A stretch of 15,384 nt of DNA from Proteobacteria bacterium UBA3588 (GTDB lineage Bacteria; Pseudomonadota; Gammaproteobacteria; Thiohalomonadales; Thiohalomonadaceae). Positions 6,329-14,992 of the stretch are shown in pieces (positions within the stretch are counted from its first letter, which is position 1; every line of letters starts with the position of its first letter). The stretch spans positions 17,683-33,066 of the forward strand of contig DFMR01000025.1 in NCBI GenBank assembly GCA_002376325.1, written 5' to 3'. The translations under genes were made by a program, and so were the position numbers. The notes under the pieces are model-generated. The model saw only the letters and a program-made list of their open reading frames with translations, searched no databases and was not told the origin of the DNA.

Positions 6329-9172
6329 ATGGTGCGACGTTGCTGGCTGCTGGCGGTTCTGCTGTTGGCGGCGACTTCGGCCGGCGCAGGTCCGCTGCCC
6401 GCCATTGATGTCGGCCCGATGACCGGTCCTGACGCCGCGGCCAATGTGTGGCGCTATGCCGGCATCATGATCGACGGCGGTCGTTCGCTTAGCGTCGACG
6501 ACGTGGCGGCGCTTTCCGGCGCAGGCGACCGCTTTCAATCGACTACGGGCAACGCCGGCAATCTCGGCTATGTTACCGGCGCGGTATGGCTGCGTTTTTC
6601 GCTGCGCAACAGCGCCGCCGGGTCGCGCCGTCTCTTGTTGCAGGTGGGGGAACCGCGGCTCGACGACATCAGGTTCTACGCGCCGCGCCGGGGTGGCGGA
6701 TGGAGCGTTGCTCAGGGCGGCGACCGGACGCCGTTCGTCGCGCACACGTATCCCTACCGCAAGCCGATATTCCCCGTCACGTTGGCCGCCCACAGCAGCG
6801 CGACCTATTACCTGCGCATCGTGTCGCAGAGCGCCATCCCCTTGCCGCTGCGCCTGTTTTCGCCCGAGTATCTCGCCACGCGAGTGAGTCCGAAGGATGT
6901 CTTGGTGGCGATGATCTACGGGGTGATCGGCGTCATGGCGCTGTACAATCTCGTGCTGTTCTTCGGGCTGCGTGAACGCAGTTATTTTTGGTACAGCCTG
7001 TTCGGTCTGGGTCTGATCGGTTTCAGTCTCAGCCTGCAGGGATACGGTGCCGAATACCTGTGGCCGACCAGTGCCTGGTGGTCCGATCGGTCGTTGCTGG
7101 CATTCGGCGCCGTGACGCTGCTGTTTGCCCTGCTGTTCTTTCGCTCCTTCGTGCGACTGGTGCGCGAAGTGCCGCGCTGGGAACGTATTACGCGCGCCTT
7201 GTGCTGGGCGGCGGCACTGATGTTGCCGGTGACGCTGTTCGCGCCGTATCGCTTTGCCGGTGAGGCCCTCAATGTCCTTGCTGCCGTGAGCACCCTCATC
7301 CCGCTGTTCATTACCGGGGCGATTGTCGTTACCCGACCATCCTATCCGCCGGCCCGGCATCTGATGATGGCGTGGGGTATCTTTCTGCTGATCAGCATTT
7401 ACCGCAGACTGGAAATTTTCGGCGTGCTGCCGTTGTTGCTGGGCGAAGACACCGTACTGATTGGGGGCGGTGCGATGATGACGCTGCTCTCGTTCGGGCT
7501 CGCAGCCAAGGTCGATGAGATCCGCCGTACCAAGGAGGCGGCGCAGACGCATCTTATCGCGGTGCAGCGCGACGCGACCGCCCGTCTGGAGGAGGAGGTG
7601 GAAGAGCGCACGCGCGCGTTTCGGGCGGCGCGCGACGAGGCGGAACGGGCCAATCGCATGAAAGATGAGTTTGTGGCGATCATCAGCCACGAAATTCGCA
7701 ACCCGTTGACGGCGACTCTGGGCAACGCCCGGCTGCTGCGCGATACCGGGCTGAACGCCGAGCAGGCGCAGCTGGTGGGAGGCATGGAGCAATCCGGGAC
7801 GCATCTGCAGACACTGCTCGACGATCTGCTCGATCTGTCGCGTATCGAAGCCGGCCGGTTGAAACTGGAATACTCGACGTTCTCCTTGTCGCAACTGCTC
7901 GATGCGACGATCGCCAGCGTGCAGGGGCTCGCCGCGTCCAAGGGGCTTTCGCTGCGCCTGAACAGCGAGACGCTTCCGGCACGGCTGTACGGCGATCAGC
8001 GCCGCACCCGCCAGATATTGATTAACCTGCTGGGCAATGCGCTGAAGTTTACCGATGCCGGTGAAATAGCGGTCGACGCCTACGAACTAGAGCGGGACGG
8101 CGATCGGCGGCTGATTTATTTGGCCGTAACCGATTCCGGCAGCGGCATCGCCGATTCGCAACTCGCCCATCTGTTCCTGCCGTTCGCCCAGGGCGACGGG
8201 GTGGATATGCAGCATCGCGGCAGCGGTCTGGGCCTGGCGATCAGTAAGCGGCTTGCCGAGAGGATGGGCGGGGAGATCGGCGTCGAAAGCGCGCTCGGCG
8301 AAGGTTCCATCTTCTGGGTGGTGCTGCCTTTCGAGACGGTACCGGAAGCGGTTGGCGCCGCGACCGACGACGCTGGTGTGCCGATGGCGCCGCCGTCGTT
8401 ATCGATCCTGCTGGCGGAGGATGAGGCAATGAACCGGCGGGTGATCGCCAAGTTGCTGGAGCGCGAAGGCCATCGCGTGATCACGGTGGCGGACGGCGAA
8501 GAGGCGGTGGCTGCAGTGAGGCGCGAGCAGTTCGACCTGGTCTTGATGGATGTCCAGATGCCGCGCCTCGACGGCATCGAGGCGACGCGCCGGCTGCGTA
8601 TGCTGCATGAGTTCCGTCGCGCGACTACGCCGGTATTCGCGTTGACCGCCACCGTGCGCGACGCCACGTTGCAGCTCTGCCGCACCGTGGGTATCGACGC
8701 GGTGATCCGCAAACCGCTGGATATGGCGGAACTCAATCGCCTGTTGTGTGCGCGCTTCGGCGTCGCATACCGTGGCATAGCCGATGCTCCGGCAATTCAT
8801 ATGCACGGCGATGCCCTGCTGGATGTCGGCGTGCTGCAACAGCGTTGGGAGTTGCTGGGTGCGGCTGCGTTCGATGAGATCATCAAGGAATATGTGAAGA
8901 GTTCCGCCAAAACGATGGACGGTCTCAGCGGCGCATGGAATGCCGCCGACTACAAGAGCATCGCATCCCTGGCGCATAAGATGGCCGGCACCGCAGGCAC
9001 CATCGGCCTTCCGCTAGTGATGGATTTTGCGCGTCGCCTGGAGTCCGCCGCCGCAGGGGATCACGACGAGCCGCTCGACCCCCTGATGTCGCAGCTATAT
9101 GACTGCCATGGCGCATCGCTTGAGGCGTTGAGTGTGTGGCGTCACAGTTGCGCGGCCGCTTGCGCCAACTGA
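6329..9172 (+). CDS. hybrid histidine kinase: 7TMR-DISM, HisKA, HATPase, receiver, HPt
   Basis: This 947-residue inner-membrane sensor starts a multistep phosphorelay. It has a signal peptide at residues 1-21, a periplasmic beta-rich DISMED2-type sensor at about 35-175 and seven membrane helices at about 189-395. A coiled coil rich in Glu and Arg (400-445) follows. HisKA has the phospho-accepting His454 in IISHEIRNPL. The ATPase has an N box near 564, G1 DSGSGI near 600 and G2 GSGLGLAI near 631. The receiver begins ILLAEDE, with Asp741 in LMDVQMP and a Lys in RKPLD. The C-terminal HPt carries His883 in LAHKMAGTAGTIG. All relay residues are intact. GAGGGA (6314-6319) supports ATG 6329. DISM sensors often bind carbohydrates or other small ligands; the ligand here is unknown. 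Its tail-to-tail neighbour is a TorR-like regulator, the probable final acceptor. The 19-base gap after metA suggests co-transcription. Confidence 0.94.
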   Translation: MVRRCWLLAVLLLAATSAGAGPLPAIDVGPMTGPDAAANVWRYAGIMIDGGRSLSVDDVAALSGAGDRFQSTTGNAGNLGYVTGAVWLRFSLRNSAAGSRRLLLQVGEPRLDDIRFYAPRRGGGWSVAQGGDRTPFVAHTYPYRKPIFPVTLAAHSSATYYLRIVSQSAIPLPLRLFSPEYLATRVSPKDVLVAMIYGVIGVMALYNLVLFFGLRERSYFWYSLFGLGLIGFSLSLQGYGAEYLWPTSAWWSDRSLLAFGAVTLLFALLFFRSFVRLVREVPRWERITRALCWAAALMLPVTLFAPYRFAGEALNVLAAVSTLIPLFITGAIVVTRPSYPPARHLMMAWGIFLLISIYRRLEIFGVLPLLLGEDTVLIGGGAMMTLLSFGLAAKVDEIRRTKEAAQTHLIAVQRDATARLEEEVEERTRAFRAARDEAERANRMKDEFVAIISHEIRNPLTATLGNARLLRDTGLNAEQAQLVGGMEQSGTHLQTLLDDLLDLSRIEAGRLKLEYSTFSLSQLLDATIASVQGLAASKGLSLRLNSETLPARLYGDQRRTRQILINLLGNALKFTDAGEIAVDAYELERDGDRRLIYLAVTDSGSGIADSQLAHLFLPFAQGDGVDMQHRGSGLGLAISKRLAERMGGEIGVESALGEGSIFWVVLPFETVPEAVGAATDDAGVPMAPPSLSILLAEDEAMNRRVIAKLLEREGHRVITVADGEEAVAAVRREQFDLVLMDVQMPRLDGIEATRRLRMLHEFRRATTPVFALTATVRDATLQLCRTVGIDAVIRKPLDMAELNRLLCARFGVAYRGIADAPAIHMHGDALLDVGVLQQRWELLGAAAFDEIIKEYVKSSAKTMDGLSGAWNAADYKSIASLAHKMAGTAGTIGLPLVMDFARRLESAAAGDHDEPLDPLMSQLYDCHGASLEALSVWRHSCAAACAN

Positions 9173-9184
9173 CGCCGCGCGACG

Positions 9185-9949
9185 CTACGGCGCGGATTCG
9201 GCGCCGATGGCGTCGACTTCATGGGCGAAGTAATAGCCGGTGCCGGGAACGGTGGCGATGAATGCCGGGCTACGCGGATCGTCACCCAATTTGCGCCGCA
9301 GTCGCAGAATCAATACGTCGATGGTGCGTGCGCCGGAATTGACGGACCGCCCATGAATGGCGTCCAGCAGGTGTTCGCGGCTGAACACCAGATGCGGGCG
9401 CATCACCAGTGTCAGCAGCAGGTCCGATTCCGCACGGGTCAGTACCGTGCCGGCGCCGCCGGCCGCGGTCAACAGATGCTTGTAGGGGAAAAAGGACCAG
9501 TGGCCGAAGTGAAAGCCCTGTTGCCGCGCGTTGTTGTCGTTGCCGCCGACGGGGATGCGGCGCAGTAGATTACGGGCGCGCGTCAGCAGTTCCCGTTCGT
9601 TAAACGGCTTGGTGAGGTAGTCGTCGGCGCCCAGTTCCAGGCCGATGAGCCGGTCGACATCGCCGCTGCGCCCGGTGAGCATGATGATGCCGGCTTGGCT
9701 GCACTGGCGGATCTCCTGGGCCAAAGCGAAGCCGTTATCGTCGGGGAGGTTCACGTCCAGCACAACGAGATCGGGTTGTTCCGTCGCCAGGCAGGTGCGC
9801 AACTGTTTGCCGTTTTCGGCTTGGCTGACGCGATAGCCGGCCTGTTCGAAAACCTGTTGCAGCAACATTAAGACGGCGGAATCGTCGTCCACGACCAAAA
9901 TGCGGCGTTCTGTATTCGGGTAGATGGCAGCCTCCGGAAACACGATCAC
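9185..9949 (-). CDS. OmpR/TorR-like response regulator with winged helix
   Basis: A DNA-binding response regulator of the OmpR class, closest in pattern to TorR and ArcA. The receiver has the acidic triplet in ILVVDDD, the phospho-accepting Asp in VVLDVNLPDDNG (residue 67 counted from TTG 9955), a Thr in MLTGRSGDVDRLIGLELGADDY and Lys in TKPF. The C-terminal winged helix shows LTRAESDLLLTL, FSREHLLDAI, RTIDVLILRLRRKLGDD and GTGYYF. It is convergent with the hybrid kinase, with only 12 bases between stops, making that kinase its likely phosphodonor through the HPt His883. The start is unclear: TTG 9955 has no room for a ribosome binding site, GTG 9949 has AGG 6 bases upstream, and the best Shine-Dalgarno (GGAGG, 9931-9935) precedes an ATC codon at 9925. 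The N-terminal 10-17 residues therefore may not be translated. Confidence 0.92.
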   Translation of the reverse strand: MIVFPEAAIYPNTERRILVVDDDSAVLMLLQQVFEQAGYRVSQAENGKQLRTCLATEQPDLVVLDVNLPDDNGFALAQEIRQCSQAGIIMLTGRSGDVDRLIGLELGADDYLTKPFNERELLTRARNLLRRIPVGGNDNNARQQGFHFGHWSFFPYKHLLTAAGGAGTVLTRAESDLLLTLVMRPHLVFSREHLLDAIHGRSVNSGARTIDVLILRLRRKLGDDPRSPAFIATVPGTGYYFAHEVDAIGAESAP

Positions 9950-9955
9950 ATCCAA

Positions 9956-10340
9956 CCTGCGGCGGCGGTGTCGGAATTATTCTTCCACGTATTGTCCGGG
10001 CTTGTCACGCCGCGATTATTGCAGAGGCCGTTTTGTTTATATGCCGTTAACAGCAGAGAGGCCGCCGCTTGTCAGGTTATCTCTGTCGCGTCGGCCGGAA
10101 CGGCGGGGCGGGCGCGGCGTCGTCGCCGTGCTCTCGCGGTTGGAATTTCTTTTGTCTTCCGGATTTCGCCGCGGTTTGAGCCGCTTTGCCTTTGCCACCG
10201 TGGCATCGCGCAGAGCGGACCTAACGGAACGAGCGGGACTGGCAACGCGCTATTGCATGTCGCAGAGGCATGCCGTTACCCACTGCCCTAAATTCTATTG
10301 TATAGTCGATCGCTAGGGATTTTTGTATGTGTACGGCCAT
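9956..10340. other. gene-free stretch upstream of the response regulator and aer
   Basis: No credible gene is seen here on either strand. Open frames crossing it give Arg/Ser/Pro-rich products with no motif and lack ribosome binding sites. It must contain the promoter of the minus-strand response regulator; TATAAA on the minus strand at about 10036-10041 and several AATAAT-like hexamers are present, but none has a proper -35. The far right (10285-10330) is locally AT-rich, with a TATAGT at 10301-10306. An untranslated leader or a small RNA gene cannot be excluded from sequence alone. Confidence 0.5.
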
Positions 10341-10342
10341 GC

Positions 10343-10368
10343 TCAGGCCCGCGGCCAACGCGCCGATA
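10343..10368 (+). promoter_or_regulatory. candidate flagellar sigma-28 (FliA) promoter of aer
   Basis: TCAGG (10343-10347), 14 bases, then GCCGATA (10362-10368). The known gammaproteobacterial FliA patterns are TAAA-N15-GCCGATAA in enterics and TCAAG-N14-GCCGATA in pseudomonads. The -10 block is exact for seven bases and the -35 differs at one position from the pseudomonad form. Transcription would begin about 25 bases before the GTG start, leaving just room for the AGGGG ribosome binding site. FliA control is usual for chemoreceptor genes, so context and sequence agree. Confidence 0.6.
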
Positions 10369-10401
10369 TAACTATTATTAGCAAACACCCAGGGGTGGAA
10401 T

Positions 10402-11982
10402 GTGAAGCGAAATTTCCCTATTACGGGCAATGAAATTGCCTATGCCGATAGTGCCAACATCCTGTCGACCACGGACCTCAAAGGCGCCGTCACCTACGTC
10501 AACGACGACTTCATCGACATCAGCGGATTCACCTCGGATGAGCTGCTGGGCAAGAATCACAACATCGTGCGTCACCCGGAGATGCCGCCGGCGGCCTTCG
10601 AAAGCCTGTGGAGCACGATAAAGGCGGGCAATTCGTGGATGGGGTTGGTGAAGAATCGCTGCAAGAACGGCGATCACTACTGGGTCAGCGCCTACGTCAC
10701 GCCGATCAGCGAAAATGGCGCGACCATCGAATACCAGTCGGTCAGGACCCAACCGGACCGGACACTGGTGGAAAAGGCGGAACGGCTCTATGCGGTGCTG
10801 TTGAGCGGCAAGACGCCGCTGGCGCTGCGCCTGCCGCGTATGGGATTAAAGGCCAAGGTGCTGGGCTCCGTGCTGCTTGGCGTCATTGCCGGTGCCATCG
10901 GGACGGTAATGATGGGGGCGCCGTCGGCAACGGCGGCGCTCTCCGCTCTGGTCACGCTGGCGGTCGGTGGCGGCCTGAGCATGCTTACCCTGTCACCGCT
11001 GTGCAAGGTGGCTGCACACGCCCGTTCCGTGGCGGACAACCCCGTCAGCCAACTGCTTTATACCGGCCGTCTCGACGAGGCGGGGCAAATAGCCTTCGCA
11101 ATGAAAATGCTGGAAGCCGAGGCCAGTGCCGTGGTGGGGCGCATCGCCGACTCGGCCAAATATCTGCGTGACACCTCCGACGTCCTGGTGAGTGCCGTGG
11201 CGCAGAGCCGCGCGGGGATCCAGCAGCAACAGGGCGAAACCGATCAGGTCGCCACCGCCATCAATGAAATGGCGGCGAGCGTACAGGAGGTGGCGCACAA
11301 TGCGCAGAACACCGCCGATGCGGCCGACAAGGCCAATGCCGAGGCGCAGGCCGGAAGGCGGGTGGTATCCGATACCGGTGCCGCCATCGGTCGTCTCGCC
11401 ACCGAGGTCGAACAGGCCGCCGCCGTCATTCGCCAACTGGAGGAACGCAGCAACGATATCTCCTCGGTGCTCGATGTGATTCGCGGTGTCGCGGAGCAAA
11501 CCAACCTGCTGGCGCTCAACGCCGCCATCGAGGCGGCTCGCGCCGGAGAGCAGGGCCGGGGATTTGCAGTGGTGGCCGACGAGGTACGTACGCTGGCGTC
11601 GCGTACACAGCAGTCGACCCAGGAGATACATGCGATGATCGAGAAGCTGCAGGAGGGGGCACGTTCCGCCGTCGCGGTGATGAGTCGCAGCGGAGACGAA
11701 GCGGCAAACAGCGTGGAACAAGCGGAAAAGGCCGTTACCGCGCTGGAAAATATCACCCGCGGGGTAACGACCATTACGGACATGAGCGCACAGATCGCGA
11801 CTGCGGTAGAGGAGCAGAGCGCCGTCGGCGACGAGATCAATCGCAATATCACCTCGATCCGGTTGGCCGCGGACGACAACGCTGAAACCGGCGCGCAGAG
11901 CGAGCACGCGGCGAAGGGGGTGGCCGAACTGGCGCAGGGACTGAACCGGTTGGCAGGCCAATTCTGGGACAAGCGCCGCTGA
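10402..11982 (+). CDS. aer: Aer-like PAS energy-taxis chemoreceptor
   Basis: Aer senses redox or electron-transport state through FAD in a cytoplasmic N-terminal PAS domain and signals to CheA. Residues 10-120 align with E. coli Aer at identical numbering: STTDL, NDDF, VRHPEMP, KNGDHYWV. Arg57, His58, Trp70 and Trp79 are conserved; Asp60 of E. coli is Glu here. Two hydrophobic segments (about 150-172 and 178-198) with a very short turn anchor it without a real periplasmic domain. A HAMP-like linker follows. The C-terminal signalling coiled coil has the invariant hairpin tip EQTNLLALNAAIEAARAGEQGRGFAVVADEVR at about 365-396. There is no C-terminal CheR-binding pentapeptide; the protein ends FWDKRR. 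The start is GTG 10402, with AGGGG (10391-10395) 6 bases upstream. At 526 residues it is close to the family's usual length of about 500. Confidence 0.94.
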   Translation: MKRNFPITGNEIAYADSANILSTTDLKGAVTYVNDDFIDISGFTSDELLGKNHNIVRHPEMPPAAFESLWSTIKAGNSWMGLVKNRCKNGDHYWVSAYVTPISENGATIEYQSVRTQPDRTLVEKAERLYAVLLSGKTPLALRLPRMGLKAKVLGSVLLGVIAGAIGTVMMGAPSATAALSALVTLAVGGGLSMLTLSPLCKVAAHARSVADNPVSQLLYTGRLDEAGQIAFAMKMLEAEASAVVGRIADSAKYLRDTSDVLVSAVAQSRAGIQQQQGETDQVATAINEMAASVQEVAHNAQNTADAADKANAEAQAGRRVVSDTGAAIGRLATEVEQAAAVIRQLEERSNDISSVLDVIRGVAEQTNLLALNAAIEAARAGEQGRGFAVVADEVRTLASRTQQSTQEIHAMIEKLQEGARSAVAVMSRSGDEAANSVEQAEKAVTALENITRGVTTITDMSAQIATAVEEQSAVGDEINRNITSIRLAADDNAETGAQSEHAAKGVAELAQGLNRLAGQFWDKRR

Positions 11983-12036
11983 GCGCCGTGTCGCTCACGG
12001 CATCGGGCCGCTGGTTCACGCCGGATTTCGCTGCTG

Positions 12037-12065
12037 GGCAGGCCGTTGACATCCAACGGCCTGCC
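12037..12065. terminator. 12-bp perfect hairpin between convergent aer and cyclase genes
   Basis: GGCAGGCCGTTG (12037-12048) and CAACGGCCTGCC (12054-12065) are exact reverse complements around a 5-base loop. It lies 54 bases after the aer stop and 35 bases beyond the stop of the convergent GGDEF gene, so it can serve both. No U-tract follows on either strand, so it may block read-through or protect 3' ends rather than act as a classic intrinsic terminator. Confidence 0.65.
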
Positions 12066-12100
12066 GCTACCGGAACAGCGCAGCGCGGATGGGTTGATCG

Positions 12101-14977
12101 CTACGTTTCGTAGAATCGGTAAGTATTGCGTCCGGCCTCTTTTGCCCGATACATCGCGATATCGGCCTTCTTCATCAGGACCGTCGCATCGTCGGTACCG
12201 TTCTCCGGCAAGACGGCAATACCGATGCTGGTCGATATACGCAACTGATTCTTGCCGACCTCGATCGGGTCGCGGCATTTTTCGATGATCTTCTCGGCCA
12301 CCATGGTGGCGGCGTCGACGTCGGATATTTCAGTCAACACGATAATGAACTCATCGCCGCCCTGGCGCGCCACCACATCGCCGCTCCGTACCGCATTCAC
12401 CATGCGGCCGGCCACCACCTTGAGCAAGGCATCGCCCACATCGTGGCCGAGCGTGTCATTGATCTGTTTGAACTCGTCAAGGTCGAGGAACATGACCGCG
12501 AGGGTGCGTTCGTGGCGCCTGGCCTGGATCAACGCCTGGCCGAGTCGGTCCAGCAGTAAACGCCTGTTGGGCAGTCCAGTGAGGGCGTCATAGTAGGCCA
12601 GCTGGTGGATCTGTTCCTGGGCATTTTTTCGTTCCGTGATATCTTCGAACTGGGCGATAAAGTATGACGGTTCATCCTGGCCGTCGCGTACCAGGGAAAT
12701 GGTCATCTGCACCCAGATCATCCGGCCGTCTTTGCGGACCATCCGCATTTCGAGACGCTGCGAGGGACTGCGTGAGTGCAGCAGACGTTCGATGACGGTG
12801 TCGGTTGATATCCGATCGGCGGGACAGGTGTGCTTCTGCAGCGCAGTGCCTTTGATTTCGTTGTCGTCATAACCGAGAAGGACGCACAGCGCGTTGTTGA
12901 CCTGTCCGAAATATCCTTCCGTGGACAACAGCGCTATGCCGTTGGGAGCATAGTCCAGGGCACTGCGGAATCTTTGCTCGCTTTCCCGCAGCGATTGCTC
13001 GGCCGCCCGGTGTTCCGTAACGTCCTGCACCGTGCCGACGAGGCGCATGGCACGGCCGTCGGCGTCGTGATAGACGCGGCACTGTTCATGGATGAATTTT
13101 ATCCGGCCATCGTGCATCAGCAGGCGGTATTCGGTGTCGTACGGTGTGCGCGCGGTTTGTGCACGCTGATAGCTTTGTTGCACACGTTCGCGATCTTGCG
13201 GATGGATCGCTGCGATGAATGCCTCATATGGCGTGCGTGCGGAGCCGGGGATGGTTTCGAAGATTCTTTGGGTTTCGTGTGACCAAGTCATATCGCCGCG
13301 CGGGATGTCGACCTCCCAGCTGCCCAGATGGGCGATCCGTTGCGCCTCGCTGAGACGGGATTCGCTCTTGCGCAGTTCCGCCGTGCGCGTGTCGACAAGT
13401 GCTTCGACGCGCGCGGTGTAACCGCTGCCGAGCAGCAGCAACGCGCCCAGCAGTGCGGTGAACAGAAGGCCCGAGGCGAGGACGCTCCAGCTTTCCCATT
13501 CGCGATGACCCGCCAGATACGCAGGCGTCGGCGCGGTTTGAATGAGATATTCGCGACTGCCGAAACGGATCGCGTCGGAGTATGAAGGCATCAAACGTTG
13601 TTGCGAAAAGTCGTCGTACAACACGATACCGCTCTGTTGGTCGATGACGCGGGTGTACAGCGCTGAACTCTCGGACTTGAGGATGCCTTGAATGAAGTCG
13701 CCCATACGCAGCACGCTCAATACCACTCCGCTGCCGTTGCCGCCGTGGTTCACGGCAAGCATCAGCAGAATGCCGACCTGATTGTTCTTCTCCTGCACCA
13801 GACGCAAGGGCGCGGTGGCGGTGACGGTTTGACGGTCGTTGGTGTCGGCGATCGCCGCGAGGCGCTTCGGATTCGATGCCAGATCGTAACCGATCGCGGC
13901 CCGGTTGCCCGCGACAGGCTGAAGGTAGGTCACCGGATAATAATAGGGACGGTCTGCGGCGGGTTTCATGCGGTTGTTGCCGCTGTGCTCGGTGATGCGA
14001 AATCCCGCCAGCGTTCTTTGCTGGGCTGCCTCGAACGCCGCGCGCCGTGCGGCATCGACCTTCGGCGCCCACTCCAGCGCCTGCACAATCGAATAGCGCG
14101 CCAATGCCCTTTGTACGAAATTACGGAACTCGCCGCGTGTGACGTGGATGTGACTACTGAACAGGCTGGCCATCTGTTCCAGCAACGCCGCCTGTTCGTG
14201 CAGGTGCGCGGCGGTGCGATCGCTGGCCTCCTGCGACATGATGCGAAACTCCGACAGCGAGTTGGCACGTCCCCACTCGTCGGCCTTGACGAAGATGGCG
14301 ATAAACAGCGCGGAGAACACCACCATCGGTATGGCGACGGTACGGATGCGGCTGCGCCACAGTGCGCGTGGCCGCCCGAAGGCGACCATGATGAGGGGAA
14401 ACATAATCAGCACGCCGATGGTGTCGCCGGCCCACCAGGTGGTCCAGTTCCATGGCGCATCGTGGCGGTTGAATATTCCGAGCAGCAGCAGCCCGCCGAC
14501 GGAGATGCTGGCGCTGACCAGGCAGGCCAGGGGGACGAGTACGGCAAAGCGCCGGATATCGCGGCCGTTGTCCATATTGGTCGGATAGCCGATGGCATAG
14601 CGCAGGGCGAAACCGCCGATCGCGGCCTGGCATGTGGAACCCGCGGCAACAATCAGCGCCGTAAGGGTGCCGAGGGTACTGGCTCCGTGGCCGAAGGTAA
14701 GGGCGAACCAGAGTTCGAGCAGAAACGACGCCGCGAATAGCCCCGGCAGCATTGCGCCGCCGGCGATGAATACGGCGGTGACGGCGACGCCGGCGGCGGG
14801 AAAGATGGCCGACGCGTAGCCCGACAGCGGCGCCAGCATCAGGCCGAGCCGCCCGGCGATCAGATAGGCCGCCATCACCAACAGCTGCGATGCGATCTTC
14901 CTGCGCGTGACGGCGTCGCGCGGCTCAATAGCGGGGGAGTGCAAAATACGGTTCATCCATGCGATTGGCGGGGGCAT
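12101..14977 (-). CDS. membrane diguanylate cyclase: MASE1-CHASE-PAS-PAS-GGDEF
   Basis: This 958-residue inner-membrane enzyme should make c-di-GMP from two GTP. Parts in order: a MASE1 integral-membrane sensor (about 28-250), with YASAIFPAAGVAVTAVF early and WWAGDTIGVLIMFPL late; a periplasmic CHASE domain (about 255-470) around LLEQMASLFSSHIHVTRGEF; a further membrane helix (494-517); two PAS domains (about 540-650 and 665-790), the first starting LSEAQRIAHLGSWEVD and each ending in a DVTEH or DITER motif; and GGDEF (about 795-955), with YDALTGLPNRR and an exact GGDEF at 873-877. RSGD at 864-867 is an intact inhibitory I-site five residues upstream of the active site. No EAL domain is present. 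ATG 14977 or the in-frame ATG 14956 could be the start; neither has a good ribosome binding site. It is convergent with aer. Confidence 0.95.
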   Translation of the reverse strand: MPPPIAWMNRILHSPAIEPRDAVTRRKIASQLLVMAAYLIAGRLGLMLAPLSGYASAIFPAAGVAVTAVFIAGGAMLPGLFAASFLLELWFALTFGHGASTLGTLTALIVAAGSTCQAAIGGFALRYAIGYPTNMDNGRDIRRFAVLVPLACLVSASISVGGLLLLGIFNRHDAPWNWTTWWAGDTIGVLIMFPLIMVAFGRPRALWRSRIRTVAIPMVVFSALFIAIFVKADEWGRANSLSEFRIMSQEASDRTAAHLHEQAALLEQMASLFSSHIHVTRGEFRNFVQRALARYSIVQALEWAPKVDAARRAAFEAAQQRTLAGFRITEHSGNNRMKPAADRPYYYPVTYLQPVAGNRAAIGYDLASNPKRLAAIADTNDRQTVTATAPLRLVQEKNNQVGILLMLAVNHGGNGSGVVLSVLRMGDFIQGILKSESSALYTRVIDQQSGIVLYDDFSQQRLMPSYSDAIRFGSREYLIQTAPTPAYLAGHREWESWSVLASGLLFTALLGALLLLGSGYTARVEALVDTRTAELRKSESRLSEAQRIAHLGSWEVDIPRGDMTWSHETQRIFETIPGSARTPYEAFIAAIHPQDRERVQQSYQRAQTARTPYDTEYRLLMHDGRIKFIHEQCRVYHDADGRAMRLVGTVQDVTEHRAAEQSLRESEQRFRSALDYAPNGIALLSTEGYFGQVNNALCVLLGYDDNEIKGTALQKHTCPADRISTDTVIERLLHSRSPSQRLEMRMVRKDGRMIWVQMTISLVRDGQDEPSYFIAQFEDITERKNAQEQIHQLAYYDALTGLPNRRLLLDRLGQALIQARRHERTLAVMFLDLDEFKQINDTLGHDVGDALLKVVAGRMVNAVRSGDVVARQGGDEFIIVLTEISDVDAATMVAEKIIEKCRDPIEVGKNQLRISTSIGIAVLPENGTDDATVLMKKADIAMYRAKEAGRNTYRFYET

Positions 14978-14992
14978 CGAAGCACGGATACT

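Noticed and set aside
6254..7894. Long minus-strand open frame of 546 codons opposite metA and the kinase
   Set aside because: It runs antisense to clear MetA and kinase coding sequence, with low-complexity Gln/Arg/His composition and no recognisable domain.
9175..9195. CCGCGC / GCGCGG hairpin between the kinase and the response regulator as a terminator
   Set aside because: Only 6 bp with a 9-base loop, no U-tract, and it overlaps the last codons of the response regulator in GC-rich DNA where such stems are common.
10240..10258. TGGCAAC...TTGCA as a sigma-54 promoter
   Set aside because: GG and GC are separated by 12 bases; sigma-54 promoters require 10.
10289..10312. TAAA followed by GTCGATCG upstream of aer as a second sigma-28 promoter
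   Set aside because: The spacing is 12 instead of 15 bases and the -10 matches only five of eight; the element at 10343-10368 is much better.
9924..10316. Plus-strand open frame in the gap before aer as a small gene
   Set aside because: Arg/Ser-rich product without motif, no ribosome binding site, and another unrelated frame covers the same DNA equally well.
13688..14740. Plus-strand open frame of 350 codons inside the cyclase gene
   Set aside because: It is antisense to the MASE1-CHASE region, has no motif and no ribosome binding site.
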